The notes beneath the pieces are model-generated. The model saw only the letters and a list, made by a program, of their open reading frames with translations. It was not told the DNA's origin and searched no databases. Below are positions 36,543 to 49,355 of a stretch of 64,000 nucleotides of DNA, piece after piece. This stretch comes from Nissolia schottii (Eukaryota; Streptophyta; Magnoliopsida; Fabales; Fabaceae). Position numbers and translations under genes: made by a program. The stretch's first letter is position 1. Each line of letters begins with the position of its first letter. Where the stretch lies: positions 1 through 64,000 of the forward strand of contig QANU01029705.1 in the NCBI GenBank assembly GCA_003254905.1. Reading direction: 5' to 3'.

Positions 36543-36740
36543 ATGGTCCATGTAAGTTGTACATTGCTGCTTCTGTTGACATGCGCCGCCATCCATGCTC
36601 TTAATTAAATTCATTCCTCGCAAGAATCACAAAGCCAAACTTTAAGCTTCCACGAGGACCTTCCCCTCTTCCCATCACCGGAAACCTGATTGAACTCAAT
36701 TTGCACGGTCCTGTAGTGAGTCTAATTCTAGGAACAAAAT
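36543..36740 (+). pseudogene. N-terminal fragment of a CYP76-like cytochrome P450
   Basis: From the ATG at 36543 the frame gives VSCTLLLLLTCAAIHALN, aligning with [17 protein letters not shown] of the intact gene at 39033. It then stops (36606). In another frame it continues KLPRGPSPLPITGNLIELN and HGPVVSLILGTK, aligning with [18 protein letters not shown] and [10 protein letters not shown]. About 15 residues are missing between these blocks. Nothing P450-like follows 36740. This is a third, dead copy of the locus, older than the two intact ones. It shows that the family was already tandemly present here. Confidence 0.82.
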
Positions 36741-38595
36741 AACAGCTATATCCCTTTAGGATAAAACTTAAATCAATTCCCTTTCTCAAATTATACGAAA
36801 TAACATGTGAATATTTTGTTTTAATTTAAAATTAAAAGTTTATCCTCATCTCAAAAAAAATGTTTACGTGTATTTGAGGAACGGATATAATAGAGGTAAA
36901 GAAGTTGATTTAAGTTTTATCTATTCCATTATTCTATTGCTTTTTATCTTTCACTTAAAGCAATTTTCATTTCTTCAAAATATCTGTCACTCTTTTATCT
37001 ATGCAACATTCATTACTAAAGTTTTAATTAGTTATGCCCTTAATCAAATTTTCTTAGAGAATGTAGTCAACATAGGAGTAATAAGAGGTTAAAATTTAAA
37101 TAAACGTAATATAGTCAAATTATTTTATAAATTATTCTTAATTTGAGTTTTTTGATATATGTGCATTTACTTAAAGTGACATATAAAAAGAAAAAAAATT
37201 TCATTTAGATTGAAAAATATTATTATTTATACTACTTTTATAGACATATTTTAAGAAAACTTTAAGTGTCACTTGAATATTAATTGAAAATATGAAACTT
37301 AATCTTTCTCTCAAAGTTTAATCTTAAGAGTGTCGTAGAAAAAATTGTTGACATACATATAGATATAGCAGCAAAAACACAATAATTTGAAATCACCGGA
37401 GTTTAACACACAAATTGACAATCATCTTTTAAACTAACCTATGTTTGGATCTTGATCAAATAATAAAACCTGGTATTAGGGAAATTAAATATGATAGATA
37501 GGTCCGAGCTAATGCCGGTCTGGCTGAAGGCCCCTAACCGGCCTTCTGACCTATTTAGCCCTGCATGTAACATTTCTCTTACGACAGACATGCATTATCC
37601 TAGGCCATAAACTCCATGTCAAATCAAACTTGATAAGTTAAATAGTTTTTCTCACGAAAATGCAAATAATTTTACAATCCTATCATTTAACAGAAATTCA
37701 ACAAATTGTCATGTCTTTTTGATCCTTGGACACTTGTGTGCATATGCTTTATTTTAAAATACGACACAACAATTTGTTGAATTTCTATTAAAGAATAGTA
37801 TAGAATTATTTTACTCTATTATATATATAAAAAAAGTTATTTTACACCGTTGATGTATATAAATTATTCTCTTCCTTTTTTATTGGAGAATCTAATTAAT
37901 TTGAAAGTTAAATAGCTTATAGCCTTCGAAAATTAAAATATAAAAGTAACGTAATTGACTTGACTTTTTAGTTAGATTGAGTGAAAACAAAATATTAAAA
38001 GTGGACGTTGGAGACTATGGGATAGGTATTTCAACTTTAATTATAGAGTTTGAACTGTACGCAATATACTAGTTTGATTAACAAATTAAAAGGGAGCATT
38101 AATTGTAAAATAATTATTTTTCGTGTGGAAGATGTATTTTCTTGCAGCCGCCACGGTGGGAGGGCTAACTTCCAAGCTGCTATATATTCTCAAAAAAGTC
38201 TTGGCTGAAGGAAACATCGCACGCAAAAGCTCATGATGATATTGACCAATTGTATAGGCGCACAATCAACATAACAAAGTGATCAAGAGGACAAATCAAC
38301 TTCAATGCCAAAGCTGACCTGCATATAGCATCAATCTGCACGTTCTTTTCAGAAGCAAATCCATGTGGAGTACCTTTGACCAACTATAGAAGGAATTAGT
38401 CTTGAGAAAAGATCTAGGTACAATAAATTAACAATAAATATATATATATATATATATATAAATAATTTATTATGTAAGTGCTTGTATCTTATAAAAATTT
38501 AATTTTTTTTTCAATTCTAGGCTACACTTTACATTCTAGACAAACTAAATTAGTATTGATAGCTTGAAAATATATTCAGTAATTGACAGTCAACC
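36741..38595. other. AT-rich intergenic region left of the inverted repeat
   Basis: An (AT)n run lies at 38438-38461. A short stretch at about 38150-38400 reads weakly like a decayed exon (ASICTFFSEANPCGVPL on +) after a TTTTCTTGCAG, but no family was recognised. Confidence 0.45.
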
Positions 38596-41500
38596 GGTGA
38601 ATTGAATAATTATTTGTGCATGATTATTTTGAAGATTTTTACATCAAACAGTAATAATCATTTTAATGTAATCTAAAAAAAAAATAAAGGAAAAAAATAA
38701 GAAAAAGCGAGCCAGATTTGGTACAGTAGCATTTTACGAAATTAAGGAAGGAGAAAAAACGAACGATCTGGTTGCTAGATCGAGGCACATGGGCTGCGTC
38801 CTGAAGTGGCTCAAAAAAGTATGGGGTGAACGAGTCTAGTCAATTGGAACCTGGAATGAACAGGTGGACTGATTATATTAATATATATGTTATTAAAAGT
38901 TTGATGAGGAAGCTATAAATAGAGTAGCATGGTAAGGACGAGTGCATATCCATCGATCATATATATATACATCAATTGTTGAAGCAACTATATAACATTA
39001 GCAATAAATATTTGTGAGGAATCTTAATAGCAATGGACTTTGTGAGCTGCACAGTGCTCATTGTGATGACATGGGCCAGCGTTCATGCGCTGATTGGTGC
39101 AATCTGGAGAAAAGCAGAAAAGCAGAAGCTTCTTCCGCCGGGGCCATCCCCACTGCCCATAATAGGGAACCTGCTTGAGTTGGGTGAGAAGCCGCACCTG
39201 TCAATGTCGAAGCTGGCCAAGGTTCACGGCCCAGTAATGAGGCTGAAGCTGGGACAAGTAACCACGGTGGTGGTCTCTAGTGCTGACATGGCAAAGGAGG
39301 TGCTTCTAACACATGACACCCACTTGTCCAACCGTCCCATCCCGCAGTCCGTGTCAGTACTGAACCACGAGCACTACAGCTTCGCCTTCATTCCGGTTTC
39401 CCCTCTCTGGAAAGAGATGAGAAAACTATGCAACACCCAGCTCCTCTCCCACAGGACTCTTGACGGCAGCCAGCATGTTAGGCGCAACAAAGTGCAGCAT
39501 CTCCTCAACGACATCCGCCAGAGCTGCCAGCTGGGCGAAGCTGTCGATGTCGGGACAGCTGCCTTCAAGACTACCATCAATCTCCTCTCAAACACCATTT
39601 TCTCTCTTGATCTCATTCACTCCAATGGCGCAGCCGGAGAGTTCAAGGACATCGTCACCAGCATCACCAACCTTGTTGGAACCCCAAACCTCGCTGATTA
39701 TTTTCCTGTGCTCAAGATGATCGACCCGCAAGGCGTGAACCGGAGACAGGCTAAGAACGTTAAGAAGGTCTTGGATATCTTCGATCGACTGGTCAACGAA
39801 CGAATCAAGATGAGGGAAGGCAACGGCGGCTTTGACAGCCATAACGACATGTTGGATGCACTCCTCACCATTTCTAAAGACAACAAGTTGATTGACAAAA
39901 CAGTGATTGAACATCTGTTCCATGTATGTATTTTTCTTTTTCTTTTTCTTTTCTTATGTGTGGTCTTTGTCATTAGCTAGCTAGCTAGCTGACTCACACA
40001 CTTTGAAATCAATTGGTTCAATACAGGATATATTTGTAGCGGGAACAGACACTACGGTTTCTACCCTAGAATGGGCGATGACCGAGCTGATCCGCAATCC
40101 AGAGGTCATGATAAAGGCCAAAATGGAATTGGAGGAAACCATTGGCAGTGGTGTTCCTATTGAAGAGTCCGATATCTCTAAACTCCCATACTTGCAAGCT
40201 GTAATAAAAGAGACATTCCGCTTGCACCCACCAGTTCCATTTTTGCTCCCACGAAAAGCCGAGAACGATGTGCAAATTAGTGGTTACACTATTCCAAAAG
40301 ATGCTCAAGTGCTAGTTAACGTGTGGAATATTGGGAGGGACCCAACCTTGTGGGAGAATCCAACTTTGTTTTCACCAGAAAGGTTCCTTGGATCAGATAT
40401 TGACGTTAAAGGACGGAGTTTCGAGTTGGCACCATTCGGCGCCGGGCGACGAATATGCCCTGGCTTGCTTCTCGCCAATAGGATGTTGTACTTGATGTTG
40501 GGTTCAATGATCAACTCCTTTGATTGGAAGCTTGAGGATGGCATGAGATCAGAAGATATAGACATGTCTGATAAATTTGGAATTACCCTACAGAAAGCCG
40601 AACCCCTCCGAGTTTTTCCTGTCAAAATAAGCGGCAAATAAAATGTGTATTAGGAAGCTCTATTATTTGTTCATTTCTAGTCATTAGTTATTTCATTGTT
40701 TTATTTCTTCTTCTTTCTTTTTTATTATTATTATTATTATTATTATTGTAAAATGTAATCAATTGAGTGAAAGGTAAATGTATTCATGTGATAAAACAAA
40801 ATTGAAGTCAAAGAATTGAAGAGAAATAAGGTTAACCCCAACCCATTTAGTTACATATTTTTAATAATTATTTATTTATTTTTATATTACATTTTATTTA
40901 TTTCAAGTATTTATTGGTTACTACATTTTTTTTAAATAATTTTATTTAGTTAATATTTATTATTATTTAATAAAATGAAAATAAAAATAAAACTGTGAGA
41001 GAGGGACAAAGTTGGCATGCAACAATTTGTCTTTTAATTAATGAACCAACTCACCTCTCAAATTCATGGATATGGCACAACCGTAGAAGTCACCTTACTT
41101 TTAAGGGGGTAAAGAAAAGAGAAACGTGAGTTGATTGTAATTTTTTTTTAATTTTACAAGCAGTTGATTATAATTAGTATTGAAGTAATCTAGTTATAGA
41201 TTGGATTTTGCTTACAAACATCTTTAGTCCTTGTTAAGAAAGTATAAATAATAATTTTGTATTGAAAAAGCAAAACTTCTATATTTTCAATGACTTTTAA
41301 CCACTTATAAACTCAAAACTTTCTATTTTGACTTCTTCAACTAATTATTTTTAGGGTATTAGTTGGCAAAAACCTTATAAATAAGGTCCTCTAGGATCGT
41401 AATGTCTCGGACCCATCATGTCTACGTACTTTTTTTTTTACGAGAAAAGAAGAATTTCATTTATAGAGCGCAGCCTAACGGCACTTACAAATTAATAGAA

Positions 41501-41849
41501 ATTAACACATCATATCTAACATTAATAAGATTCGAATATACCTTTCATTCTAAACTATATCTGAAGATCTATAGTTCAACTCCTTCACTAGAGACTGTCG
41601 ATATTTAAGCATATTTTATATTGAAGACCAACACCATTAGTGTTGTAGTTTGAAGAATGCATTACGCTTCCTTTCACAGTCAATCTCAATATATTCTTCA
41701 TATGTAAGACTCCTATAACTAAAATATCAAAAAGAGAAACAAAAAATAACCATAAAAGAGAAAAAAAATACCACAAAAAAGAACATAACTACAACCATAA
41801 AAGGAAATTAAAACACTACAAAGGGAAACGGAAACACTAAAAAAAAATT
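38596..41849 (+). repeat. Left arm of the P450 inverted repeat
   Basis: This 3.25 kb matches the reverse complement of 44183-49793, apart from the 2.36 kb retroelement in the right arm. Coordinates of the gene mirror exactly (sum 88388 from start to stop), so there is no indel across 1609 bases, and the translations are identical in every frame compared. Homology ends sharply at GGTGAATTGAATAATT (38596) and in an A-rich tract near 41849. The empty site matching the retroelement insertion lies at about 41365-41373 (TTGGCAAAAACC). Confidence 0.95.
39033..40641 (+). CDS. Cytochrome P450, CYP76-like (copy 1)
   Basis: Exons 39033-39923 and 40027-40641, with a 103-base GT-AG intron in phase 0 at the usual place for A-type plant P450s, give 501 residues. 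A membrane anchor (residues 1-24) precedes the hinge LPPGPSP (34-40). The I-helix oxygen-binding motif is AGTDTT (302-307), the ExxR pair is KETFR (E359, R362), and PERF is at 414-417. The heme-binding loop is [10 protein letters not shown] with Cys441. These enzymes sit on the ER and hydroxylate small molecules using cytochrome P450 reductase. CYP76 members act on monoterpenols, diterpenes or phenylureas, and the substrate cannot be read here. A TATA box (TATAAATA, 38914-38921) lies upstream. All key residues are present. The second copy at 47747-49355 encodes the same protein. Confidence 0.93.
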
Positions 41850-44182
41850 TCGTCTATGTTGTATTTTGGTTTTGGGGTATTTTTATTGTTTTCAGTCTGT
41901 ACTTCTTTGTTTCTCATCCTAAGATGATTTGAGCTTTTATTATCTATATAAAAAAAAAATTATAGGTGCATGCCTCCCCAAAGACACTTGTTCCAAAGTC
42001 ATAATGCTAAATTCAAATTTGTATATGTAAAGAGGACTAGACTCGTTCTGCCCATACGTTTTGAGCCACAATCAATTCAAGGCTTATAATGCTTGTGCTG
42101 GAACTTCCGAACCATTTTTTTTTTATATATTTCTTCCAAACTTGCTTTGACTTTTTTCGATTATAATCAGAAGACACTATTTGAAGTGAGATCTGTCAAA
42201 ATAATCATGCTGAAAAAAATGTTTACAATCCACGCACTTATTCAGTGTCACTTGTACGATAACTTAGGTTCGTGCTCTCAAGACCAAGTTTTTGTAGTTG
42301 GGTCAAAACCCAATATGAATGCATGTGGAAGAGGTTGCACCCTCTTTTGAGCAGAAAACTATGCAACAGTAAGACCAGGCCTCGTGGTAATGATTATTTA
42401 TATGCATGTGTACTTGGTCATCAACTTTGAGCTTTTGAATGCCATTCTGCTATTAAAAAATACATCTCTATTTCGCGTCAAAACTAATTATTTTACAATA
42501 AACCATAAGACTACATTAGGACTAGTCCATGATCATAACTAAATTTTTATATATCCATCCATCCCATAATTTCCATTTTTTCCACGAACCTTTTTCTCCC
42601 CACTCAAAACTCCATAAAAGGTCAAGTCAACATCGCTAATTACATTTTTGGAAGTAAAAAAAACATTAATTACTTGCAAGTTTTGATGTATCCAAGAGTA
42701 GTTCGTCACATTGAAAGTGGATTTCTACCCATAGCGGACTTTACTTACACTGTCATGTTAGAGTCCTAAAGCCATCATGGAGAAGACTTTGTTTCGGCTA
42801 TAACTATGTCAGCAATTCTTAATTAAATAAAATAAAATTCAAGTTTGGATGTAACTAATTCATGGTCAAATTATATATAGATTATTTATGGTGTAAGAGG
42901 ACTATCACGTGTTTTTAAAATTAATTAATGGAAAAAGCTTTACAGCCCCCAGAGATTTTTCGTTTATGAGCGACGAACAGCTTTGACTGGTTCACCATTC
43001 GTGTTTTTCACCCCCACCACACATTTCTCTCTCCACTCTTCAACTTTACTTGCTTTTGATTGGCCAAGACATGTTTCATATGTTTTTTCGCGAAACAATT
43101 TTGGTCTATATACCATTACTCTTAATCTGAAGTCGCGAGACATGGAATTTGGCAACCATCCATTAATGCTTGACGCACTTTTAAAACCAAGATGAATAGA
43201 GAAATGTTATTAAGATAATAATTTAAACAATTTTTTAATAATTACATTCATAAAAGTAACAACAGATGCATCGCAGTGAAATTCAGAAATATTTGATAAT
43301 ATTTTAATTAGGTAAACACTAGAAGTTATCAAATACAGTATACAATTGTATACATATTATTTATACAATTGTATAAATATTGAATTATTCTTTTAACTAA
43401 GTTAAAAGAAGGGTGTTTTGCTAAAACAACATAAAAATTAATGGAGGTGGGAGTTGCAATATTCACTCCCCCAAAGGTGGGTGTATATATTTTTAAATAA
43501 AAATATTTTAAAAGGCTTTGGCTAATAGTATATTCACCACCGATAAGAAAATAATGCACTTTAGTGAAGCCGACTTGTCACAATAGCCGCAGTTAATCTT
43601 AATTTTCTTTTTATATTTTATTTTTTTATTCATTTAAATTTAAGAAAATTACCATCCAATTATATATGGTGCAGTTTTGAGCAAGATTACTTGGTGTATG
43701 TTTAGCACCACAACTCATTGATATTTAGGGTGAATACTCTACACTTTTTCACTGTCACGGTAAAGATATCTTTTATTAATTTGTTTACTTTGACATGTGT
43801 AACATTTAATTTTGGACAGTGAAAATGAAACGAATGGAGTATTTTTATACTTCCTTTTCGTCTTCTTTTGCTCTCCTTTTTTGTGAGTATTGGAGAGAGG
43901 GATTGCCTATTAGAGAATGCGGAGAGGAATGAGAGATAGATTTGGGAAGAAAAAAACTGAATTACTTTTTGATTGAAGGCTGTTAGCCTTATATATGAAT
44001 TTACAGTTGTTGCTTGTTGTGCAAGTTAACCAACTATGCACATGCGAATAATAACAAATTCTTAACTACCTAACCGTGCTAACTTAACTACTGTAAGTTA
44101 AGTAACTGCCCAAAATACAAGCTATTTTGGATCTAATATTGCCATCGCTTTTCTTTTACCACATTTTTTTTCACTATTTAGA
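41850..44182. other. Spacer of the inverted repeat
   Basis: No gene was supported. About 41980-43200 shows stepwise similarity, in the same direction, to 49815-51960. Shared landmarks include CTTGTTCC(A/G)AAGTCATAA, CTCATTCTGCCCAT-like and TCCAAACTTGC stretches. This points to an older direct duplication. A small palindromic patch (TATACAATTGTATA variants) lies near 43340-43375. Confidence 0.5.
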
Positions 44183-44656
44183 TTTTTTTTAGTGTTTCTG
44201 TTTCCCTTTGTAGTGTTTTAATTTCCTTTTATGGTTGTAGTTATGTTCTTTTTTGTGGTATTTTTTTTTCCTCTTTTATGGTTATTTTTTGTTTCTCTTT
44301 TTGATATTTTAGTTATAGGAGTCTTACATATGAAGAATATATTGAGATTGACTGTGAAAGGAAGCATAATGCATTCTTCAAACTACAACACTAATAGTGT
44401 TGGTCTTCAATATAAAATATGCTTAAATATCGACAGTCTCTAGTGAAGGAGTTGAACTATAGATCTTCAGATATAGTTCAGAATGAAAGGTATATTCGAA
44501 TCTTATTAATGTTAGATATGATGTGTTAATTTCTATTTGTAAGTGCCGTTAGGCTGCTCTATAAATGAAATTCTTCTTTTCTTATAAAAAAAAGTACGTA
44601 GACATGATAGGTCCGAGACATTACTATCCTAGGAGGACCTTATTTATAAGGGTTTT

Positions 44657-47015
44657 TGTAATGAGGTGGATTTGTGTAAATTGAATTATGGAGAGTAATG
44701 ATAGAATTGTGATAATTTCTGCATTTTTGGTAGTTGAATTACAAGAGAAAAGGGTAGTGATGGAAAACTAGAGAGAAGAAGAATCCTTAGAGAGAGGGTA
44801 GGATTAGGCTCAATATCATTTTCCATACTTTCTAATTCTCCTATTCCCCTATTTATACTAGAATTGGGCTCCCTAATTGGACCAATTCTTACTTTGAGCC
44901 TTTATTTACTTGGACCCGTCACAATACCCCATCCTTTAAAAATGGACCTTGTCCTCAAGGTTCAAAAATAAAAAATATTTTCTCCATGATCCCACTGCAT
45001 AAATTGTAAATTGCTGAAATTATCTTCATTAATTGGGCCAAACTCTGAAAATTTCATAAAAAAACTTCCTTTTTGTAACAACCCACCTCCTGGAACTCAT
45101 TTTTGTTGAGTGGTTTCCAATCTTCAAAGCCCAAAAATCGCATTGGGCTTGGCCCTCTTGCACCCAAACGGTTTGTGCATGACCCAGGAGAGTAAAAGGC
45201 CACCTTTCCTCTTCCTCTCCCAAATAAACCCTAGCCTCCTTCTTCTCCCATGCTTCCCAAACCATGGTTGATGGTGCCCAAGTCCTCATGGCCACAACCG
45301 CAGCTCGCCCCATCACGACCCACGCGGCGACAGCGGCCACCAGCACCGGCGCCCTCGCCGCTAGCAACCCCCGAGCGCTGCGGCTCTGCTCCCCGTCACA
45401 CCCCTCGCACTCGCTCTCGCCTGGCTCGGTATCCTCGACGCCGTCAATCGCAGTATCCCCGGTGTCGTCCACCGCGGTATCCCCTTCCTTCTTTGCGACA
45501 ACGGCAGCAACACCAACAGCCCTCTACCACGTTCTCTCTACCCTCGCCGCTAGCCACCCACGAACGCCACTGGTGATGGCAGTGGGCAAGTCGCCGTTTG
45601 TGGCCGCCGTCGTCGTCCACTCCGCAAGGTGCTGTGACGTCGTTTGGGCCGCCTTCAGAAACGATGCTCGGACCTCCTCCTTTTTTTTTCCTGTTGGGCC
45701 CACCACGAGGGCGCTCCCCCTTCGAAACAGAGGCCGCGAAATCGTTGCCTACCACCGTCGCCCACTCCGCGCGCAACCGGTTCACCTCCTTGCCACTGTC
45801 CGCTGCCTTGGGATCTGTCGTTTGGGTCACTCTTCTCAACAATGAGACGTTGCCCCCAGTGCTGGTCGCCGCCCTTTGGTCTAGCGGTTTTGGTCTTGGC
45901 CTCTGCACACTCCGTTCGTCTTCCCCCATCATCGCAGCGCCTATCACCGCCATCATAGCTTCCGCAGTTACAACGCTGGTGAGCTTCAAGCTCACTGTCG
46001 GCTGAATTGGCTCGTCGTTGATTCCTTCGTCTGGTGGAGTCCCCTCCGTCGCCACCTTCAGATCTGGTGGCTCCGGTGGTGGTTTCTGCCGTGCCTCGTC
46101 AGGACGAGCTGAAGAAGCATCTGGATCCGGCAAACTCGAATCTGGTACAAGTAAGTGTAGATTTACCTTTGTTAATGCCTGAATTTGTGCATTTGCCTCT
46201 ACCTCCAGTTGAATTTCTGGATCTATGAACTGCAATTGTTGCTCTGCTACTGTTGAATGGCTTGTTGCCTCTGGATTACTGTGAACTGTTGTCTCTGCCT
46301 TTGATTGCATTTTTGCTTATGATTTTGGTAGCATTGATTGGCTCTGTAATTCTGATCTAAATTTTTCTATCATTTCTTCCCAATCTATTTCCCACTCTGC
46401 AACTTCAGTTTGAGCAATTTCTGGCAAAATTGATCTGAAATCTGGCTGGTAACGGTGCAGGAACGCTACCTCGAAGGTCATCCAATCTGCCGCTGGATTG
46501 CGCCTCCGCCATACTCGGAACCACGCCAACGGCTTGCCAATCAATCCCGCAGCTGCCTCTGTCAACCGTAACTGATCTGGTGTCCGACGTGCATCCCAGA
46601 ACCTTGCAGCACAGAGGATCCACCAGTAGGCATCTCCTCCGCTGAATATTGAAATTTTTCTTCCAATTTTTCTGAATTTTCTGGTGTTGTGGTTGAGTTG
46701 GTTTCACCACCATGGATGGTAGGCATTGTGGCCAATGAAAGCACCATTTGTAATGAGGTGGATTTGTGTAAATTGAATTATGGAGAGTAATGATAGAATT
46801 GTGATAATTTCTGCATTTTTGGTAGTTGAATTACAAGAGAAAAGGGTAGTGATGGAAAACTAGAGAGAAGAAGAATCCTTAGAGAGAGAGTAGGATTAGG
46901 CTCAATATCATTTTCCATACTTTCTAATTCTCCTATTCTCCTATTTATACTAGAATTAGGCTCCTTAATTAGACCAATTCTTACTTTGGGTCTTTATTTA
47001 CTTGGATCCGTTACA
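44657..47015 (-). mobile_element. Short gag-bearing LTR retroelement (TR-GAG/LARD-like, Ty3/gypsy-related; fossil)
   Basis: LTRs of 267 bases at 44657-44923 and 46749-47015 are flanked by the 5-base target duplication GTTTT (44652-44656 and 47016-47020). The element runs on -: after the right LTR comes a TGGTGCTTTCATTGG leader/primer-site stretch, and before the left LTR an AAGGATGGGG purine tract. A gag-like region lies at about 46317-46700 (KPLAWFRVWRRRNPAADW motif), followed by a P/A-rich low-complexity part. No pol-like part was recognised. The element is broken in its coding part. The LTRs differ at nine of 267 sites, roughly 1-1.5 million years at common plant rates. The same site is empty in the left arm. 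Confidence 0.85.
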
Positions 47016-47746
47016 GTTTTGCCAACTAATACCCTAAAAATAATTAGTTAAAGAAGTCAAAATAGAAAGTTTTGAGTTTATAAGTGGTTAAAAGTCATTG
47101 AAAATATAGAAGTTTTGCTTTTTCAATACAAAATTATTATTTATACTTTCTTAACAAGGACTAAAGATGTTTGTCAGCAAAATCCAATCTATAACTAGAT
47201 TACTTCAATACTAATTATAATCAACTCCTTGTAAAATTAAAAAAAAATTACAATCAACTCACGTTTCTCTTTTCTTTACCCCCTTAAAAGTAAGGTGACT
47301 TCTACGGTTGTGCCATATCCATGAATTTGAGAGGTGAGTTGGTTCATTAATTAAAAGACAAATTGTTGCATGCCAACTTTGTCCCTCTCTCACAGTTTTA
47401 TTTTTATTTTCATTTTATTAAATAATAATAAATATTAACTAAATAAAATTATTTAAAAAAAATGTAGTAACCAATAAATACTTGAAATAAATAAAATGTA
47501 ATATAAAAATAAATAAATAATTATTAAAAATATGTAACTAAATGGGTTGGGGTTAACCTTATTTCTCTTCAATTCTTTGACTTCAATTTTGTTTTATCAC
47601 ATGAATACATTTACCTTTCACTCAATTGATTACATTTTACAATAATAATAATAATAATAATAATAATAAAGAAAGAAGAAGAAATAAAACAATGAAATAA
47701 CTAATGACTAGAAATGAACAAATAATAGAGCTTCCTAATACACATT

Positions 47747-49355
47747 TCATTTGCCGCTTATTTTGACAGGAAAAACTCGGAGGGGTTCGGCTTTCTGTAG
47801 GGTAATTCCAAATTTATCAGACATGTCTATATCTTCTGATCTCATGCCATCCTCAAGCTTCCAATCAAAGGAGTTGATCATTGAACCCAACATCAAGTAC
47901 AACATCCTATTGGCGAGAAGCAAGCCAGGGCATATTCGTCGCCCGGCGCCGAATGGTGCCAACTCGAAACTCCGTCCTTTAACGTCAATATCTGATCCAA
48001 GGAACCTTTCTGGTGAAAACAAAGTTGGATTCTCCCACAAGGTTGGGTCCCTCCCAATATTCCACACGTTAACTAGCACTTGAGCATCTTTTGGAATAGT
48101 GTAACCACTAATTTGCACATCGTTCTCGGCTTTTCGTGGGAGCAAAAATGGAACTGGTGGGTGCAAGCGGAATGTCTCTTTTATTACAGCTTGCAAGTAT
48201 GGGAGTTTAGAGATATCGGACTCTTCAATAGGAACACCACTGCCAATGGTTTCCTCCAATTCCATTTTGGCCTTTATCATGACCTCTGGATTGCGGATCA
48301 GCTCGGTCATCGCCCATTCTAGGGTAGAAACCGTAGTGTCTGTTCCCGCTACAAATATATCCTGTATTGAACCAATTGATTTCAAAGTGTGTGAGTCAGC
48401 TAGCTAGCTAGCTAATGACAAAGACCACACATAAGAAAAGAAAAAGAAAAAGAAAAATACATACATGGAACAGATGTTCAATCACTGTTTTGTCAATCAA
48501 CTTGTTGTCTTTAGAAATGGTGAGGAGTGCATCCAACATGTCGTTATGGCTGTCAAAGCCGCCGTTGCCTTCCCTCATCTTGATTCGTTCGTTGACCAGT
48601 CGATCGAAGATATCCAAGACCTTCTTAACGTTCTTAGCCTGTCTCCGGTTCACGCCTTGCGGGTCGATCATCTTGAGCACAGGAAAATAATCAGCGAGGT
48701 TTGGGGTTCCAACAAGGTTGGTGATGCTGGTGACGATGTCCTTGAACTCTCCGGCTGCGCCATTGGAGTGAATGAGATCAAGAGAGAAAATGGTGTTTGA
48801 GAGGAGATTGATGGTAGTCTTGAAGGCAGCTGTCCCGACATCGACAGCTTCGCCCAGCTGGCAGCTCTGGCGGATGTCGTTGAGGAGATGCTGCACTTTG
48901 TTGCGCCTAACATGCTGGCTGCCGTCAAGAGTCCTGTGGGAGAGGAGCTGGGTGTTGCATAGTTTTCTCATCTCTTTCCAGAGAGGGGAAACCGGAATGA
49001 AGGCGAAGCTGTAGTGCTCGTGGTTCAGTACTGACACGGACTGCGGGATGGGACGGTTGGACAAGTGGGTGTCATGTGTTAGAAGCACCTCCTTTGCCAT
49101 GTCAGCACTAGAGACCACCACCGTGGTTACTTGTCCCAGCTTCAGCCTCATTACTGGGCCGTGAACCTTGGCCAGCTTCGACATTGACAGGTGCGGCTTC
49201 TCACCCAACTCAAGCAGGTTCCCTATTATGGGCAGTGGGGATGGCCCCGGCGGAAGAAGCTTCTGCTTTTCTGCTTTTCTCCAGATTGCACCAATCAGCG
49301 CATGAACGCTGGCCCATGTCATCACAATGAGCACTGTGCAGCTCACAAAGTCCAT
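47747..49355 (-). CDS. Cytochrome P450, CYP76-like (copy 2, inverted)
   Basis: Exons 49355-48465 and 48361-47747 (103-base intron) encode the same 501 residues as copy 1, with AGTDTT, KETFR, PERF and [10 protein letters not shown] all present. The TATA box (49467-49474 on -) and the whole visible promoter back to 49793 are also duplicated, so the two genes should share regulation at least at the proximal promoter. The genes face each other tail to tail, and read-through from either could form double-stranded RNA. A retroelement lies about 730 bases beyond this gene's stop codon. Nothing in the sequence suggests loss of function. Confidence 0.93.

Noticed and set aside
38150-38400. Possible decayed exon after TTTTCTTGCAG on +
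   Set aside because: One internal stop, no family match from memory, and no partner exon.
45264-46310. Long open frames on both strands inside the short retroelement
   Set aside because: P/A/S/T-rich low-complexity content of the element's interior, not host genes.
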